Source: an uncultured Sutterella sp.
GTDB lineage: Bacteria; Pseudomonadota; Gammaproteobacteria; Burkholderiales; Burkholderiaceae_F
Length of the DNA: 60,825 nt
Reading direction: 5' to 3'
Assembly (NCBI GenBank): GCA_949282745.1
Contig: CASDQM010000033.1
Coordinates: 1 to 60,825, forward strand
A program made the translations under genes and the position numbers. The stretch's first letter is position 1, and each line of letters opens with the position of its first letter. This document shows positions 32,537-41,219 of this stretch, in pieces. The notes under the pieces were generated by a model. That model made no database searches. It had not been told where the DNA came from and worked only from the letters and a program-made list of their open reading frames with translations.

Positions 32537-33490
32537 TCAGCTCATGGGAACGCCTTCGGGCGTGACGTGGTTCTTCATCACGCGCACGCTCCTTTTCGGG
32601 GGCGTCCCGAAGAGCTTCTTGTAGTCGCGGGAGAACTGCGTAGCGCTCGCGTAGCCCACGGCGTAGGCCGCCTGCGAGGCGTCGAAGTTCTTGACGAGCA
32701 TGAGGCGTTGCGCTTCGTGGAGCTTCAGGCGCTTGTGGTACTGCAGGGGCGAGAGGCTCGTCACCGCCTTGAAGTGACGGTGGAAGGTCGAGGGCGCCAT
32801 GTGGGCGCGGTCGGCCATCTCCTCGATCGACACGCTCGCCGTGACGTTCGCCTTGATCCAGTCGATCGTCTGGCCGATGCGGTTGCTCTGCGAATCCTGC
32901 GTGAAGGCCGCGGCAAGGGCCGGCCCCTGCGGACCGAGGAGCGCGCGGAAGTGAATTTCACGAAGGAGCATCGGCGCCATCACTTCAATTTCGTCCGGAC
33001 GGTCGAGGAGCTGCAGGAGACGCAGAAAGACTTCGAGGAGCTCCGGATCGGAGCGCTCAAGCCCGATCGCCTGCAGATTCGTGCAACGCGACCCCAGACG
33101 CACGCGGGGAATCAGCTCGCGAAGCACCTCTTCGTCGAGCGCAATCGACACCGCGATGAAGGGATGCTCCTTCGTCGCCCCCACCACCTGCCACATCGCG
33201 GGCATGTCCATGAGGGTGTAGAGCATGTCGCCCGCACCGTACTCATAGACGCGGTTTCCGACGATGGAGCGCTTGCGCCCCGAGAGCATCACGCCGAGCG
33301 AGCGGCGGTAGACGCAGCGCTCCGACGCGTTTCGTTCGTCGCGAACCGAAATGTCGAGGCCGGGGACCGCGGTCGAGAACTGACCGACCCGTCCCTGGGC
33401 GATTTTTATCACCCGTTCGATGAGCGCGTCGTCGAGTTTCTTCACCCGAGCGGCGCGTTCGGCAACCGATTCTTCCGAAAAGTGTCCCAT
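32537..33490 (-). CDS. AraC-family transcriptional regulator
   Basis: This 317-residue protein has an N-terminal AraC_N-like sensing domain (about 20-190) and a C-terminal double helix-turn-helix (about 205-305). The DNA-binding part is recognisable from SIEEMADRAHMAPSTFHRHFKA and AYAVGYASATQFSRDYKKLFG. It resembles the AraC_N group that often controls a neighbouring oxidoreductase or small enzyme; here the convergent cupin is the nearest candidate. The ATG at 33490 follows GAGGAGA. An 11-11-11 inverted repeat 94 bp upstream is its likely operator. Confidence 0.88.
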   Translation of the reverse strand: MGHFSEESVAERAARVKKLDDALIERVIKIAQGRVGQFSTAVPGLDISVRDERNASERCVYRRSLGVMLSGRKRSIVGNRVYEYGAGDMLYTLMDMPAMWQVVGATKEHPFIAVSIALDEEVLRELIPRVRLGSRCTNLQAIGLERSDPELLEVFLRLLQLLDRPDEIEVMAPMLLREIHFRALLGPQGPALAAAFTQDSQSNRIGQTIDWIKANVTASVSIEEMADRAHMAPSTFHRHFKAVTSLSPLQYHKRLKLHEAQRLMLVKNFDASQAAYAVGYASATQFSRDYKKLFGTPPKRSVRVMKNHVTPEGVPMS

Positions 33491-33583
33491 TTCGTCTCTC
33501 CTCAAAGCGTTTCCCGTAATCCTGAATTCGAAACGAGTGAAAGAGTTCGGTCTTCTCCGCCTTCTCTTTCCACCATCCCATTA

Positions 33584-33616
33584 TCGGGCAAGATCGTCAA
33601 GCATTCTTGCCCGATC
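33584..33616. promoter_or_regulatory. Inverted repeat upstream of the AraC regulator
   Basis: Arms ATCGGGCAAGA (33584-33594) and TCTTGCCCGAT (33606-33616) are perfect and separated by 11 bp. Arm centres are 22 bp apart, two helical turns. It is located for autoregulation or for control of the divergent permease. Confidence 0.65.
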
Positions 33617-33667
33617 CTGCCCCCAAAGAGATATTTTTCTCGTTTCCACGGCCTTTCCGCTTATCTT

Positions 33668-33696
33668 TCGGGAAAGACAAAGTTTCCCGCTACAAT
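33668..33696 (+). promoter_or_regulatory. AzgA promoter with an inverted repeat
   Basis: TCGGGA (33668-33673), 17 bp, then TACAAT (33691-33696) lie 36 bp before the permease start. CGGGAAA (33669-33675) and TTTCCCG (33683-33689) form a perfect inverted repeat that fills this region. Confidence 0.55.
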
Positions 33697-33732
33697 GCGT
33701 TTTTTTCCTAATCCGCTTCCCGCACACCCGAA

Positions 33733-35064
33733 ATGTCCAACCCCAGCACCGCGAAGACCTCCGGTCTTCTCGAACGTCTTTTTCGCCTGAGAGAAAACGG
33801 AACGTCCGTCCGTCAGGAATTCTTCGGCGGCCTCACGTCCTTCATGGCGTGCTGCTACCTCATCTTCGTGATCCCGACCATGCTCGCCGACGCCGGCATG
33901 GACCGCGTCGCCGTGACGGGCGCCGTCATTCTGACGACGATCGTCGTGACGCTCATCATGGGCCTCTGGGCGAACTACCCGGTGGTCGTGGCCCCGGGCC
34001 TCGGCATCACGGCCTTCTTCGCCTACTACGTCTGCGGCCCCGCGGGCTTCACCTGGCAGGCGGGCCTCGGCGCCGTTCTCATCTCCGGCATCGTCTTCTT
34101 CCTCCTCACCGTCACGCGCATCCGGCAGTGGATCGTAGACTCGGTGCCCAAGGACCTCAAGTACGCGATCGTCGTGGGGATCGGCACCTTCATCGCCTTC
34201 ATCGGCTTCAAAAACTGCGGCATCGTCGTCTCGAACGAAGCGACCTCGGTCGCGCTCGGCGACCTGACCGATCCCAAGGTGCTCCTTGCGCTCTTCGGCT
34301 TCTTCCTCACCGCGATCCTCAACGTCCTCGGCATTCGGACGGCCATGATCATCGGCATTCTCGCGACGACGGCGCTCGGGATCGTCACGGGTCACGCCTC
34401 TCTGCCCGAAGGCTCCTGGTTCTCGACGGGATTCCCCGACATCTCGGCCACCTTCTTCCAGCTCGATCTCTCGGGGGCGCTCAGCCACGGGCTCTTCACC
34501 ATTATCTTCACCCTCACGATGGTGGACCTCTTCGACAACATGGGCGTTTTGATCGGCGTCGCCCGCAAGGCGGGCCTCATGAAGGACGACGGCTCGATCC
34601 GCAATCTCGACCGCGCCTTCATTTCCGACTCGATCGGCACGATGCTCTCGTCGGTTTTCGGCACGACGACCGCCACGAGCTACCTCGAAAGCGCCGCGGG
34701 CGCCGTCGCGGGTGCGCGCACGGGGCTCTCGAGCGTCTTCGCCGCGGCCCTCTTCGCCCTCGCGCTCTTCTTCATCCCGCTCATCGCGATCGTCCCGGGC
34801 TACGCCACGGCGCCGATCCTCATCCTCGTGGGCGCCTTCATGATGCAGGAATGCGTGCACATCCGCTTTGACCGTCTCGAAATCGCGATTCCGGCCTTCC
34901 TCACGATCGTCGGCATGCCGCTCACCTACAACATCGCGACGGGCTTCGGTTTCGGCTTCGTCTCCTACACGATCATCGCCGTGCTCACGGGCCGCGCCCG
35001 CGAAGTGCATCCCGTCATGTACATCGTTTCGATCGCCTTTGCGATCAACTTTGCTCTGCGCTGA
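33733..35064 (+). CDS. AzgA-type NCS2 purine permease
   Basis: This 443-residue membrane protein has about 12-14 hydrophobic segments. Characteristic AzgA stretches are GTSVRQEFFGGLTSFMACCYLIFV at the start, the NYPVVVAPGLGITAFFAYYV loop, MVDLFDNMGVLIGVARKAGL, and TTTATSYLESAAGAVAGART. Relatives import adenine, guanine or hypoxanthine with protons. It is monocistronic, with a promoter-like TACAAT at 33691 and a terminator at 35090. Confidence 0.88.
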   Translation: MSNPSTAKTSGLLERLFRLRENGTSVRQEFFGGLTSFMACCYLIFVIPTMLADAGMDRVAVTGAVILTTIVVTLIMGLWANYPVVVAPGLGITAFFAYYVCGPAGFTWQAGLGAVLISGIVFFLLTVTRIRQWIVDSVPKDLKYAIVVGIGTFIAFIGFKNCGIVVSNEATSVALGDLTDPKVLLALFGFFLTAILNVLGIRTAMIIGILATTALGIVTGHASLPEGSWFSTGFPDISATFFQLDLSGALSHGLFTIIFTLTMVDLFDNMGVLIGVARKAGLMKDDGSIRNLDRAFISDSIGTMLSSVFGTTTATSYLESAAGAVAGARTGLSSVFAAALFALALFFIPLIAIVPGYATAPILILVGAFMMQECVHIRFDRLEIAIPAFLTIVGMPLTYNIATGFGFGFVSYTIIAVLTGRAREVHPVMYIVSIAFAINFALR

Positions 35065-35089
35065 TACTTCGAAATTTTCACTGCGCGAG

Positions 35090-35122
35090 AGGCCGCCGAG
35101 TTTCATACCCAGCGGCCTTTTC
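35090..35122 (+). terminator. Terminator of the purine permease gene
   Basis: AGGCCGC (35090-35096) pairs with GCGGCCT (35112-35118) and TTTCC follows. It is a moderate rho-independent terminator. Confidence 0.65.
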
Positions 35123-35347
35123 CGTGTTCCGAAGGGCGTTCGTTTGCCGCAACGGTGAAGTGATCCCGCGGTCTGCAACGGCACGGATCGCCAAAGACAA
35201 CCCGAAACCCCTGCACAGCTCTTTTCTTCGCAATCGGATTGCGCACCGATCGTTTTCCTTAGGGGAATCCGATCGGCTGTGAGAACGATTACCCAAAGCG
35301 CCGTAAAGCCCCGTCTCTTCAGGGCGGGGATATAAGGCGCCTCGGCG

Positions 35348-35755
35348 TCATTTCTCGGGCGTGTTCTGTTGGCGGATGTATTCCTTGATCTTCGCCAACG
35401 GAGCTCTCCCGCAACTGGCGGCGAAGTAAGACGGCGACCATAGTTGTCCCTTGTAGTACGCCTTCTCCAGTTCGGGGAATCGCTTTCTGAGCATTCGACT
35501 CGTCACGCCCTTGAGGCTGTTCACGAGCGACGAGACCGCAACCTTCGGCGGATAGCTCACCAAAAGGTGAACGTGATCCTTTTCTCCGTCCAATTCCCGC
35601 AGTTCGGCGCCGAAGTCCCGGCAAACCTTTCCCGCCACCTCTCGCATCGCATCCAGGTGCTGCGCCGTGAAGACGGATTTTCGGTATTTTGTCACGAAGA
35701 CCAAATGCACATTAATTTCGAATACGCAGTGTCTTCCAGTTCGAATGCTTTCCAT
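35348..35755 (-). CDS. tnpA: IS200-type Y1 transposase TnpA
   Basis: This 135-residue protein is a full-length Y1 HUH transposase. The metal site is H61-x-H63 (DHVHLLVSYPP), and the nucleophile is Y126 in IKEYIRQQ. It cuts and joins single-stranded ends of the element without target duplication. The gene is divergent from tnpB, with only 32 bp between the start codons. Confidence 0.93.
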   Translation of the reverse strand: MESIRTGRHCVFEINVHLVFVTKYRKSVFTAQHLDAMREVAGKVCRDFGAELRELDGEKDHVHLLVSYPPKVAVSSLVNSLKGVTSRMLRKRFPELEKAYYKGQLWSPSYFAASCGRAPLAKIKEYIRQQNTPEK

Positions 35756-35775
35756 AATTTCATAAGACCAAGTGC

Positions 35776-36110
35776 TATAATGTTCCTATGATCCTACGAA
35801 AAGCCTATCAATTCAAGCTCAGGCCCGACGGGGCCGCCCGCCGCAAACTCTCCCAGTTCTGCGGCTGTGCGCGTTTCGTCTACAACAAGGCTCTGGCTTG
35901 GAACCGTGATCAGCGCTCGTCGGATCCGAACTTCAAGATCTCGTATGCGAAGCTATGCGAACAGCTTCCGGAATGGAAAACCGCAGAGGAAACGAAGTGG
36001 CTCGCAGAGTGCGACAGTCAGGTTTTGCAACAGAGTCTCAAGGATCTGATGCGTGCCTTCACGAACTTCTTCGAAGGACTCACTGATTTTCCGAAGTTTC
36101 ACAAGAAGTT
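35776..36110 (+). promoter_or_regulatory. tnpB promoter region: TATAAT directly before the start codon
   Basis: TATAAT at 35776-35781 lies six bases before the tnpB ATG at 35788, so the message would be nearly leaderless. No ribosome site is visible. The rest of the span is tnpB coding DNA; the signal itself is 35776-35781. Confidence 0.4.
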
Positions 36111-37083
36111 TCGCAACGAAGATTCCATCCGCTATCCGCAACGCTTCAAAATCGACGAAGCCCGCCGACAGATCTTTCTCCCGTGCATCGGTTGGGTGAA
36201 GTACCGCCGCAGCCGCTTCATCGAAGGAAAGCCCAAGAACGTCAACGTCAGCCGCAAGGCGGACGGCTGGTATGTTTCCGTCCAGACGGAGCAGGAAGTA
36301 CCCGAACCGGTTCACCCGAAGGCGGGCGACGAGGCCGGCATCGACATGGGCGTCGTGCGTCTCTACACCTGCTCGGACGGCACGTTCGAACAGGGAGCCC
36401 GTTGTCTGCGGGACAAGTTGGAGAAGCTGGCCAAGCAGCAGCGGCGACTCAAGCGGATGGTCAAGTTTTCCAAAAATTGGATCAAGCAGCAGCAACGCAT
36501 TGCCCGTCTCCACAAAACCGTGGCCGATAGTCGTCGTGATCTGCTTCGGAAAGCCGCGAACAGGCTCTGCCAAAACCACGCCGTGCTCTTTCGCGAGGAT
36601 CTGAAGATCAAGAACATGACGGCATCGGCCAAGGGTACGGTGGAAGAACCGGGTAAGAACGTGAAGCAGAAGAGCGGCCTCAACCGGTCGATTTTGGATC
36701 AGGGCTGGGGGATGTTCTTTTCCCTCCTGAACGTCAAGATGACGGAACTCGGCGGGCTGGTATTTGCGGTACCTCCGCAGAACACCAGTCGGACGTGTCC
36801 CGTCTGCGGGTGCGTATCGAAGGAGAACCGCAGGACGCAGGCGAAGTTCCGATGCACGTCCTGTGGGTACGAGGGCAATGCCGACGCCATTGCTGCGATC
36901 AACATTCTCGGGCGCGGGCAGCGCCTCAGAGCCTGTGGGGAGCTCGTTCCGGTGAACGCAGCTCAAGTGAGTCGACCTTCTCGCAAGAGAAGCGTCGTCC
37001 AGCAGCAGGAACCCGTCGAAGTGACCGTTGACGGCCCCGCCGTCAACGGCTCAGTAGGGAATCACCGTCCTTCAGGGCGGTGA
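35788..37083 (+). CDS. tnpB: RNA-guided nuclease TnpB of the IS605 element
   Basis: This 431-residue protein has a complete RuvC active site: D186 (GIDMGV), E270 (LFREDL) and D366 (GNADAIAA). A zinc ribbon holds C337, C340, C356 and C359 (TCPVCG, CTSCG). TnpB proteins are omega-RNA-guided DNA nucleases that cut target DNA next to a TAM and help the element persist. The last 50 codons overlap the element's right end, from which the guide RNA would be made; a strong hairpin there (37025-37049) is a likely omega-RNA scaffold. Confidence 0.93.
   Translation: MILRKAYQFKLRPDGAARRKLSQFCGCARFVYNKALAWNRDQRSSDPNFKISYAKLCEQLPEWKTAEETKWLAECDSQVLQQSLKDLMRAFTNFFEGLTDFPKFHKKFRNEDSIRYPQRFKIDEARRQIFLPCIGWVKYRRSRFIEGKPKNVNVSRKADGWYVSVQTEQEVPEPVHPKAGDEAGIDMGVVRLYTCSDGTFEQGARCLRDKLEKLAKQQRRLKRMVKFSKNWIKQQQRIARLHKTVADSRRDLLRKAANRLCQNHAVLFREDLKIKNMTASAKGTVEEPGKNVKQKSGLNRSILDQGWGMFFSLLNVKMTELGGLVFAVPPQNTSRTCPVCGCVSKENRRTQAKFRCTSCGYEGNADAIAAINILGRGQRLRACGELVPVNAAQVSRPSRKRSVVQQQEPVEVTVDGPAVNGSVGNHRPSGR
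37025..37082 (+). ncRNA. Candidate omega-RNA 3' scaffold at the element's right end
   Basis: CCGTTGACGGC (37025-37035) and GCCGTCAACGG (37039-37049) make a perfect 11-bp hairpin. The right-end hairpin at 37063-37082 follows. Both lie at the tnpB 3' end, where omega-RNAs of this family are encoded. The guide would be the host DNA from 37093 onward. The exact 5' limit is unknown. Confidence 0.5.
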
Positions 37084-37088
37084 GGATG

Positions 37089-38885
37089 TCAATTGGCGTT
37101 CTTCACGGCGCTTTCACCGGCGACATAGCCCGAAACGATGGCCCAGGTGTTCATGAGCGTCGTCATCGAGTCGGCGCCGTTCGCACCGCCCACGACGCAG
37201 CCGGCACCGTAGAGATTGCCGATGGGCTTGCCTTCCTTCGTGAGGATCTGCATGTCGGCGTTGGCGCGCAGACCGCCGAGCGTGGTCTGATAACGGGCCT
37301 TCTGTTCGACGATGTGGTAGGGACCGTCGCCCAGGGCGACGAGCGCCTTGCGGCCGAAGGCCTTGTCTTCACCCGCGACCACGGCGGCGTTCCAATCCTT
37401 CACGGTCTGCACGAGGCCCTTCGGATCGATGCCCATTTCCTTGGCGCAGACGTCGAGTTCACCCGTGCAGATGACCGGACGGCCGTTGTTGCGAAGCGAC
37501 TTCCAGGCTTCGAAAGTCGAGGCGTCGGGCACCGTGTGGTCGTCCACCGCCTTCTTGACATACGCTTCCCAGGCCTTCTGGTCCATCACGAGGTACATGA
37601 TGTGGTTCTTCTGGGCGAGCGTGGCTTCGGTGAGTTCGCCGAGCGACTTGTTTTCGTTGACGCAGCGCTTGCCGTCGACGTTCACGAAAATGGCGCTGCC
37701 GCGCACGGCGAAGGTCGAGGAACCCGTCGTGTCCATGGAGCGGCCGGGCTGGACTTCAACGCCGTTCGGATAGGTCTTCACGTAGTCGAGGTTGATCGTG
37801 CCGGCGCCGATGGCGGTGCCCATCTTGAAGCCGTCGCCCGTTTCGGTCGGGATGCCGTAGAAGAGGACGTCCTTCATGCGTTCGGGAAGCATCGACTTGA
37901 CGGCGCCGTAGCCGCCCGAGGCGAGAACGAAGGACTTGGCGTCGAATTCATAGGGCTGGCCCTTGAGGCCCGTGGCCTTCACGCCCGTGACGTTGCCGTC
38001 CTTGTCGGTGATGAATTCGGTGGCGCGCATGTCGGTCATGAGGACGCCGCCGTGCTTGGCGAAGACATCAAGCATCGTCTTTTGCCAACCGACCGAATTG
38101 CCCTTGGCGGAAATCTGACGGTGGGCGCTGTGGTCTGGGAACTGCACCCAGGCGGCGCCGTAGGCGACCTTCAGGTCGTCGATGAGCCAGTCGCCGACTT
38201 CACCCGTGCGTTCGGAAACCATCTTGGCAAGGACCGGGTCGTTGGCGTTCTTGCCGACGCGCAGCATGTCCTTGTAGAGGAGTTCGGGCGAGTCCTTCGT
38301 TTCCTTCATGACTTCGCGCTGATAACGCGTGCCCGTCGCGGCGAGACCGCCGTGGTTGAGAGCCGAAACGCCGCCCGCAGCGGGACGCTTTTCGATGAGG
38401 ATCACCTTCTTGCCGGATTCCGCAGCCTTGACGGCCGCCGTGATGCCGCCGTTGCCGGCGCCGATCACGAGAATGTCGGTCTTGACTTCCTTGACGGGCT
38501 GGTTCGCCGCGGCGTTGGCGTCGGGCTTCTTCATGTAGGAGGCGGTGTCGACGCCCGCGGAGGTGAGCGCGGCGAGAACGGCCGCCTTGATGGCGTCGGA
38601 CGTGAGCGTGGCGCCTCCGACGACATCGACCGCAGCGGACTGTTCAGCCGCGATGGCGGCGGGAATGCGTTCGATCGCGGGATCGGCGATGCCCGTCGAT
38701 TCCTTGTGCGAAACCACCTTCACGGCCGTGATCTTGCCGTCGGCAAGCGTCACTTCCACCTTGACGGGGCCGTTGCGGCCCTGGGCTTCACCCGTGTAGG
38801 TGCCGCTCGCGGCGGCGAAGGCGCCCGTGGCGAGCGCGGCGAGGACGGCGCCCGTAAGAGCCGTCTTGGCAAAGGTCTTGATCAT
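37089..38885 (-). CDS. Exported FMN-binding plus FAD reductase, urocanate/fumarate reductase-like (module C)
   Basis: This 598-residue protein has a Sec signal peptide (residues 1-25). An FMN_bind domain follows with the ApbE flavinylation motif [10 protein letters not shown] (predicted acceptor Thr93). The rest is an FAD_binding_2 domain (GAGNGG at about 141-146, [16 protein letters not shown] after it). This layout is that of UrdA-like urocanate reductases and related acrylate or fumarate reductases; the substrate is not assigned. Covalent FMN replaces the cytochrome seen in modules A and B. The gene ends at an IS605 element, and its TGA may be supplied by the element. GGGAG precedes the ATG. 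Confidence 0.88.
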   Translation of the reverse strand: MIKTFAKTALTGAVLAALATGAFAAASGTYTGEAQGRNGPVKVEVTLADGKITAVKVVSHKESTGIADPAIERIPAAIAAEQSAAVDVVGGATLTSDAIKAAVLAALTSAGVDTASYMKKPDANAAANQPVKEVKTDILVIGAGNGGITAAVKAAESGKKVILIEKRPAAGGVSALNHGGLAATGTRYQREVMKETKDSPELLYKDMLRVGKNANDPVLAKMVSERTGEVGDWLIDDLKVAYGAAWVQFPDHSAHRQISAKGNSVGWQKTMLDVFAKHGGVLMTDMRATEFITDKDGNVTGVKATGLKGQPYEFDAKSFVLASGGYGAVKSMLPERMKDVLFYGIPTETGDGFKMGTAIGAGTINLDYVKTYPNGVEVQPGRSMDTTGSSTFAVRGSAIFVNVDGKRCVNENKSLGELTEATLAQKNHIMYLVMDQKAWEAYVKKAVDDHTVPDASTFEAWKSLRNNGRPVICTGELDVCAKEMGIDPKGLVQTVKDWNAAVVAGEDKAFGRKALVALGDGPYHIVEQKARYQTTLGGLRANADMQILTKEGKPIGNLYGAGCVVGGANGADSMTTLMNTWAIVSGYVAGESAVKNAN

Positions 38886-38988
38886 GAGTTTTCTCCCTTG
38901 GTCGAATGGGTTTTCGGAAAGGTCAGGAACGCACGCCCTCACCTTGTCCGAACGCAGACCATTGTGCCGACGAGGGGACGAAAAGTCT

Positions 38989-39004
38989 CTATACGTCGGT
39001 ATAG
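38989..39004. promoter_or_regulatory. Palindrome CTATAC-GTCG-GTATAG at the flavoprotein stop
   Basis: The dyad sits over the last codons of the Tat FAD gene, about 105 bp before the FMN/FAD gene start. It could be a binding site or an mRNA hairpin separating the two genes. Confidence 0.35.
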
Positions 39005-40539
39005 GTCGTGAGACCCATGATCGATTCGGCCGCGGCGTGCCCGAAAACGAATGCGTCGGTGAGACCGCAGCCGCCGAGTTGGTTTTCGCCGTGAAGTCCC
39101 CCGGTCGCCTCCCCGGCCGCCCAGAGTCCGGGAATCACCTGTCCGTTTCGGTCGAGCGCATGCCCGACCGCGTCGACCGCAATTCCGCCCGACGTGGCGT
39201 GCACCGTCATGGCGGCGGGCGCGAGCCAGAAGGGCGGCTTCGCGATCGGACGCACGCTTTCGAGCTTCTTGCCGAATTCGTCGCGTCCCGCCCGGATGCC
39301 TTCGGCGTAACGCAGGAGCGTTTCCCGCAGCACCTTCGGCGAAAAGCCTACCTGCCGAGCTAGTCCCTCGATCGAATCGTCCGTCCACGCGTCGCCCGTC
39401 TCGACGGCGAGCACCGCCTCGCGCTGAATGAGGCGGTTGTAGCTGCGAAAGCCCTCGTCGTCGACGAGTACGTAGGCGACGCCGCCGGGCAGCGAAAGCA
39501 CCTTGTCGCGAAGCGTGTCGCGGCGTCCGTCCTCGGCCGCGAAGCGCCGGCCCTCGCCGTCGAGCAGAATGAAGCGCTTCACGTCGTTGTGAAAGCGAAC
39601 GCGACGCGTCCCGCCCACGGGACAGCCCGGCTGACACTGAACGATGTGCATGTCGACGAGCTTCGCCCCCGCCTTCTCGGCGGCGAGAATCATCTCGCCC
39701 GTGGCCGCGGGAACGTTGTCGTGTGTAAGTCCTTTGTACTGCGGTGCGTAGCGAGCGATCATCCCGGGGTTCGCGGAAAAGCCGCCCGAAGCCACGACGA
39801 CGCCGAGCCGCCCCGTAAAGCGCGCGGTCGTCCCGTCGGGAAGTTCGGCCGTGACGCCCGTGATCCGGGGAACGCCCTGCGTCGTCATGCTCGACTCCAG
39901 CGCGAACGCCCGCGTGTTCGTGAGAATTCGAACGCCGAGTTGCCCCGCCCGGGCGCCGAGCTGCCGGACGTAGCCTTCGCCGTTTGGCATGACGGGCTTG
40001 TAGTTGCGGGGAAAGAGCGAACCGGAAATTTCGAAGACGTCGCGCGAAAAGGCGACGCCGAGACTCTCGAGCCAGCGCATCACGGGACGCGCCTCCACTG
40101 CCATTCTCATCAAACGCCCCGTATCGGCCGAAGGCCCGGCGTTTGCGAGAAGCAGTCCGTAGAAATTCTCCACGCTGTCGCGAATCCCGAGCGGCGCCTG
40201 CCGCTCCGGATCGACCGCGGCGTAGTAGCCGCTCGCGATCAGAGTGTTGCCGCCCACGGCCGCGGTTTTCTCGAGCACGATGACGCTCGCCCCCAACTCC
40301 GCCGCACGTGCGGCCGCGGCCAGGCCCGCACCGCCTCCGCCCACGACGATGATGTCGGCTTCCCTTTCGGACGGAAGGTTGAGCGCGGGGCGGCTTTCGT
40401 CAAAAAGCGACTCCTCTCCCGCGGCGACTTCCGGACGCCGTTCTTCCTCACGCCGGCCGCACCCACCGGTCAGCGCGACCGAGGCGAGCGCCAACGCTTT
40501 GCAAAACGCTCTGCGCGTGAATCGGACGTTTTCCCGCAT
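38989..40539 (-). CDS. Tat-exported FAD protein, possible lipoprotein (module C)
   Basis: This 516-residue FAD_binding_2 protein begins with a twin-arginine signal ([21 protein letters not shown]). Cys27 could be lipidated, although the lipobox is not ideal (L at -4). The FAD motif GGGGAG is near residue 69, [10 protein letters not shown] follows, and [14 protein letters not shown] ends the FAD domain. It is related to the other flavoproteins here but clearly distinct. Its ATG overlaps the regulator stop by one base and follows GGAGGAG, so it is translated with the two-component genes. A separate gap leads to the FMN/FAD gene. Confidence 0.87.
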   Translation of the reverse strand: MRENVRFTRRAFCKALALASVALTGGCGRREEERRPEVAAGEESLFDESRPALNLPSEREADIIVVGGGGAGLAAAARAAELGASVIVLEKTAAVGGNTLIASGYYAAVDPERQAPLGIRDSVENFYGLLLANAGPSADTGRLMRMAVEARPVMRWLESLGVAFSRDVFEISGSLFPRNYKPVMPNGEGYVRQLGARAGQLGVRILTNTRAFALESSMTTQGVPRITGVTAELPDGTTARFTGRLGVVVASGGFSANPGMIARYAPQYKGLTHDNVPAATGEMILAAEKAGAKLVDMHIVQCQPGCPVGGTRRVRFHNDVKRFILLDGEGRRFAAEDGRRDTLRDKVLSLPGGVAYVLVDDEGFRSYNRLIQREAVLAVETGDAWTDDSIEGLARQVGFSPKVLRETLLRYAEGIRAGRDEFGKKLESVRPIAKPPFWLAPAAMTVHATSGGIAVDAVGHALDRNGQVIPGLWAAGEATGGLHGENQLGGCGLTDAFVFGHAAAESIMGLTTYTDV

Positions 40540-41219
40540 CACGTCTCCTCCGGCGGCAAAAGCCTTGTTTCGACGGCCGACTCGGTCTCCTCCTGCGCGT
40601 TCGGATCCAGGGTGATTTCCGCCACCTCGAAGAGACGTCGGATCTCCACGGCCGAATGGACGTCGAGCTTGGCGTAGATGTTCGAGCGGTGAAGCTTCAC
40701 GCCCTGCTCGGAAATGCCGAGGCTCTGCGCGATCGCCTTGTTCGCGGCCCCTGTCGTCGACTCGACCGCGACGATGCGTTCTCTCGGCGTGAGCGAAGCA
40801 ATCCGTGCGCGGGCCGCGTCGCGCAGCCGCCGCTTTTCCCTGGCATCACGGTTCCATTCGAAGAGTCGTCGACAGGCGTCGGCGAGTTTTTCGGCCGTGA
40901 CGGGCTTCGTGAGGAAGTCGGCCGCGCCCTGCTTGACGGCTTGAATCGCCATCTGCACGTCGCCGTGTCCGGAGAGAAATACGACGGGCTGATCGAACCC
41001 GGCCGCCTTCATGCGCGTCTGGCATTCGAGCCCCGACATGCCGCCCATGCGGATGTCCATCACGACGCAGCCCGGCACGGACGGGTCGTCCTTTTCGAGA
41101 AAGTCCTCCGCGCTTTCATAGCCCACGGCGGAAAGCCCCGACATCTGCAGGGCGAAGAGAAGGCCGTTTCGAAGCGAAGCGTCGTCATCCACGAGTCGTA
41201 CGAGCGGTTGAGCGGTCAT
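40539..41219 (-). CDS. FixJ/TtrR-type response regulator (module C)
   Basis: This 226-residue protein has a receiver domain with DDD at 11-13, Asp55 (VVMDIRMGG) and Lys in FLTKPV. A LuxR/GerE helix-turn-helix follows at about 140-205 (SLTPRERIVAVES; NKAIAQSLGISEQGVKLHRSNIYAKL). This is the FixJ-type subfamily used by TtrR and similar respiratory regulators. Its start overlaps the kinase stop by four bases and its stop overlaps the Tat flavoprotein start. It probably activates the reductase genes when the acceptor is present. Confidence 0.92.
   Translation of the reverse strand: MTAQPLVRLVDDDASLRNGLLFALQMSGLSAVGYESAEDFLEKDDPSVPGCVVMDIRMGGMSGLECQTRMKAAGFDQPVVFLSGHGDVQMAIQAVKQGAADFLTKPVTAEKLADACRRLFEWNRDAREKRRLRDAARARIASLTPRERIVAVESTTGAANKAIAQSLGISEQGVKLHRSNIYAKLDVHSAVEIRRLFEVAEITLDPNAQEETESAVETRLLPPEET

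Larger units (their letters stand above)
35293..37092. mobile_element. IS200/IS605-family element with divergent tnpA and tnpB
   Basis: The element is preceded by TTAC (35289-35292), a common IS605-type target. The left end carries an imperfect hairpin (35309-35329; CCCCG...CGGGG) and the right end a hairpin CACCGTCC-TTCA-GGGCGGTG (37063-37082). Both ends share TTCAGGGCGG. No inverted terminal repeats or target duplication are expected for this family. The right boundary at 37092 is inferred because joining TTAC to base 37093 recreates an immediate stop for the flanking flavoprotein gene. Both protein genes look intact. Confidence 0.85.

Noticed and set aside
31421-33790. 789-codon plus-strand frame across the unknown, cupin and AraC genes
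   Set aside because: It crosses three well-supported genes in other frames and several terminators.
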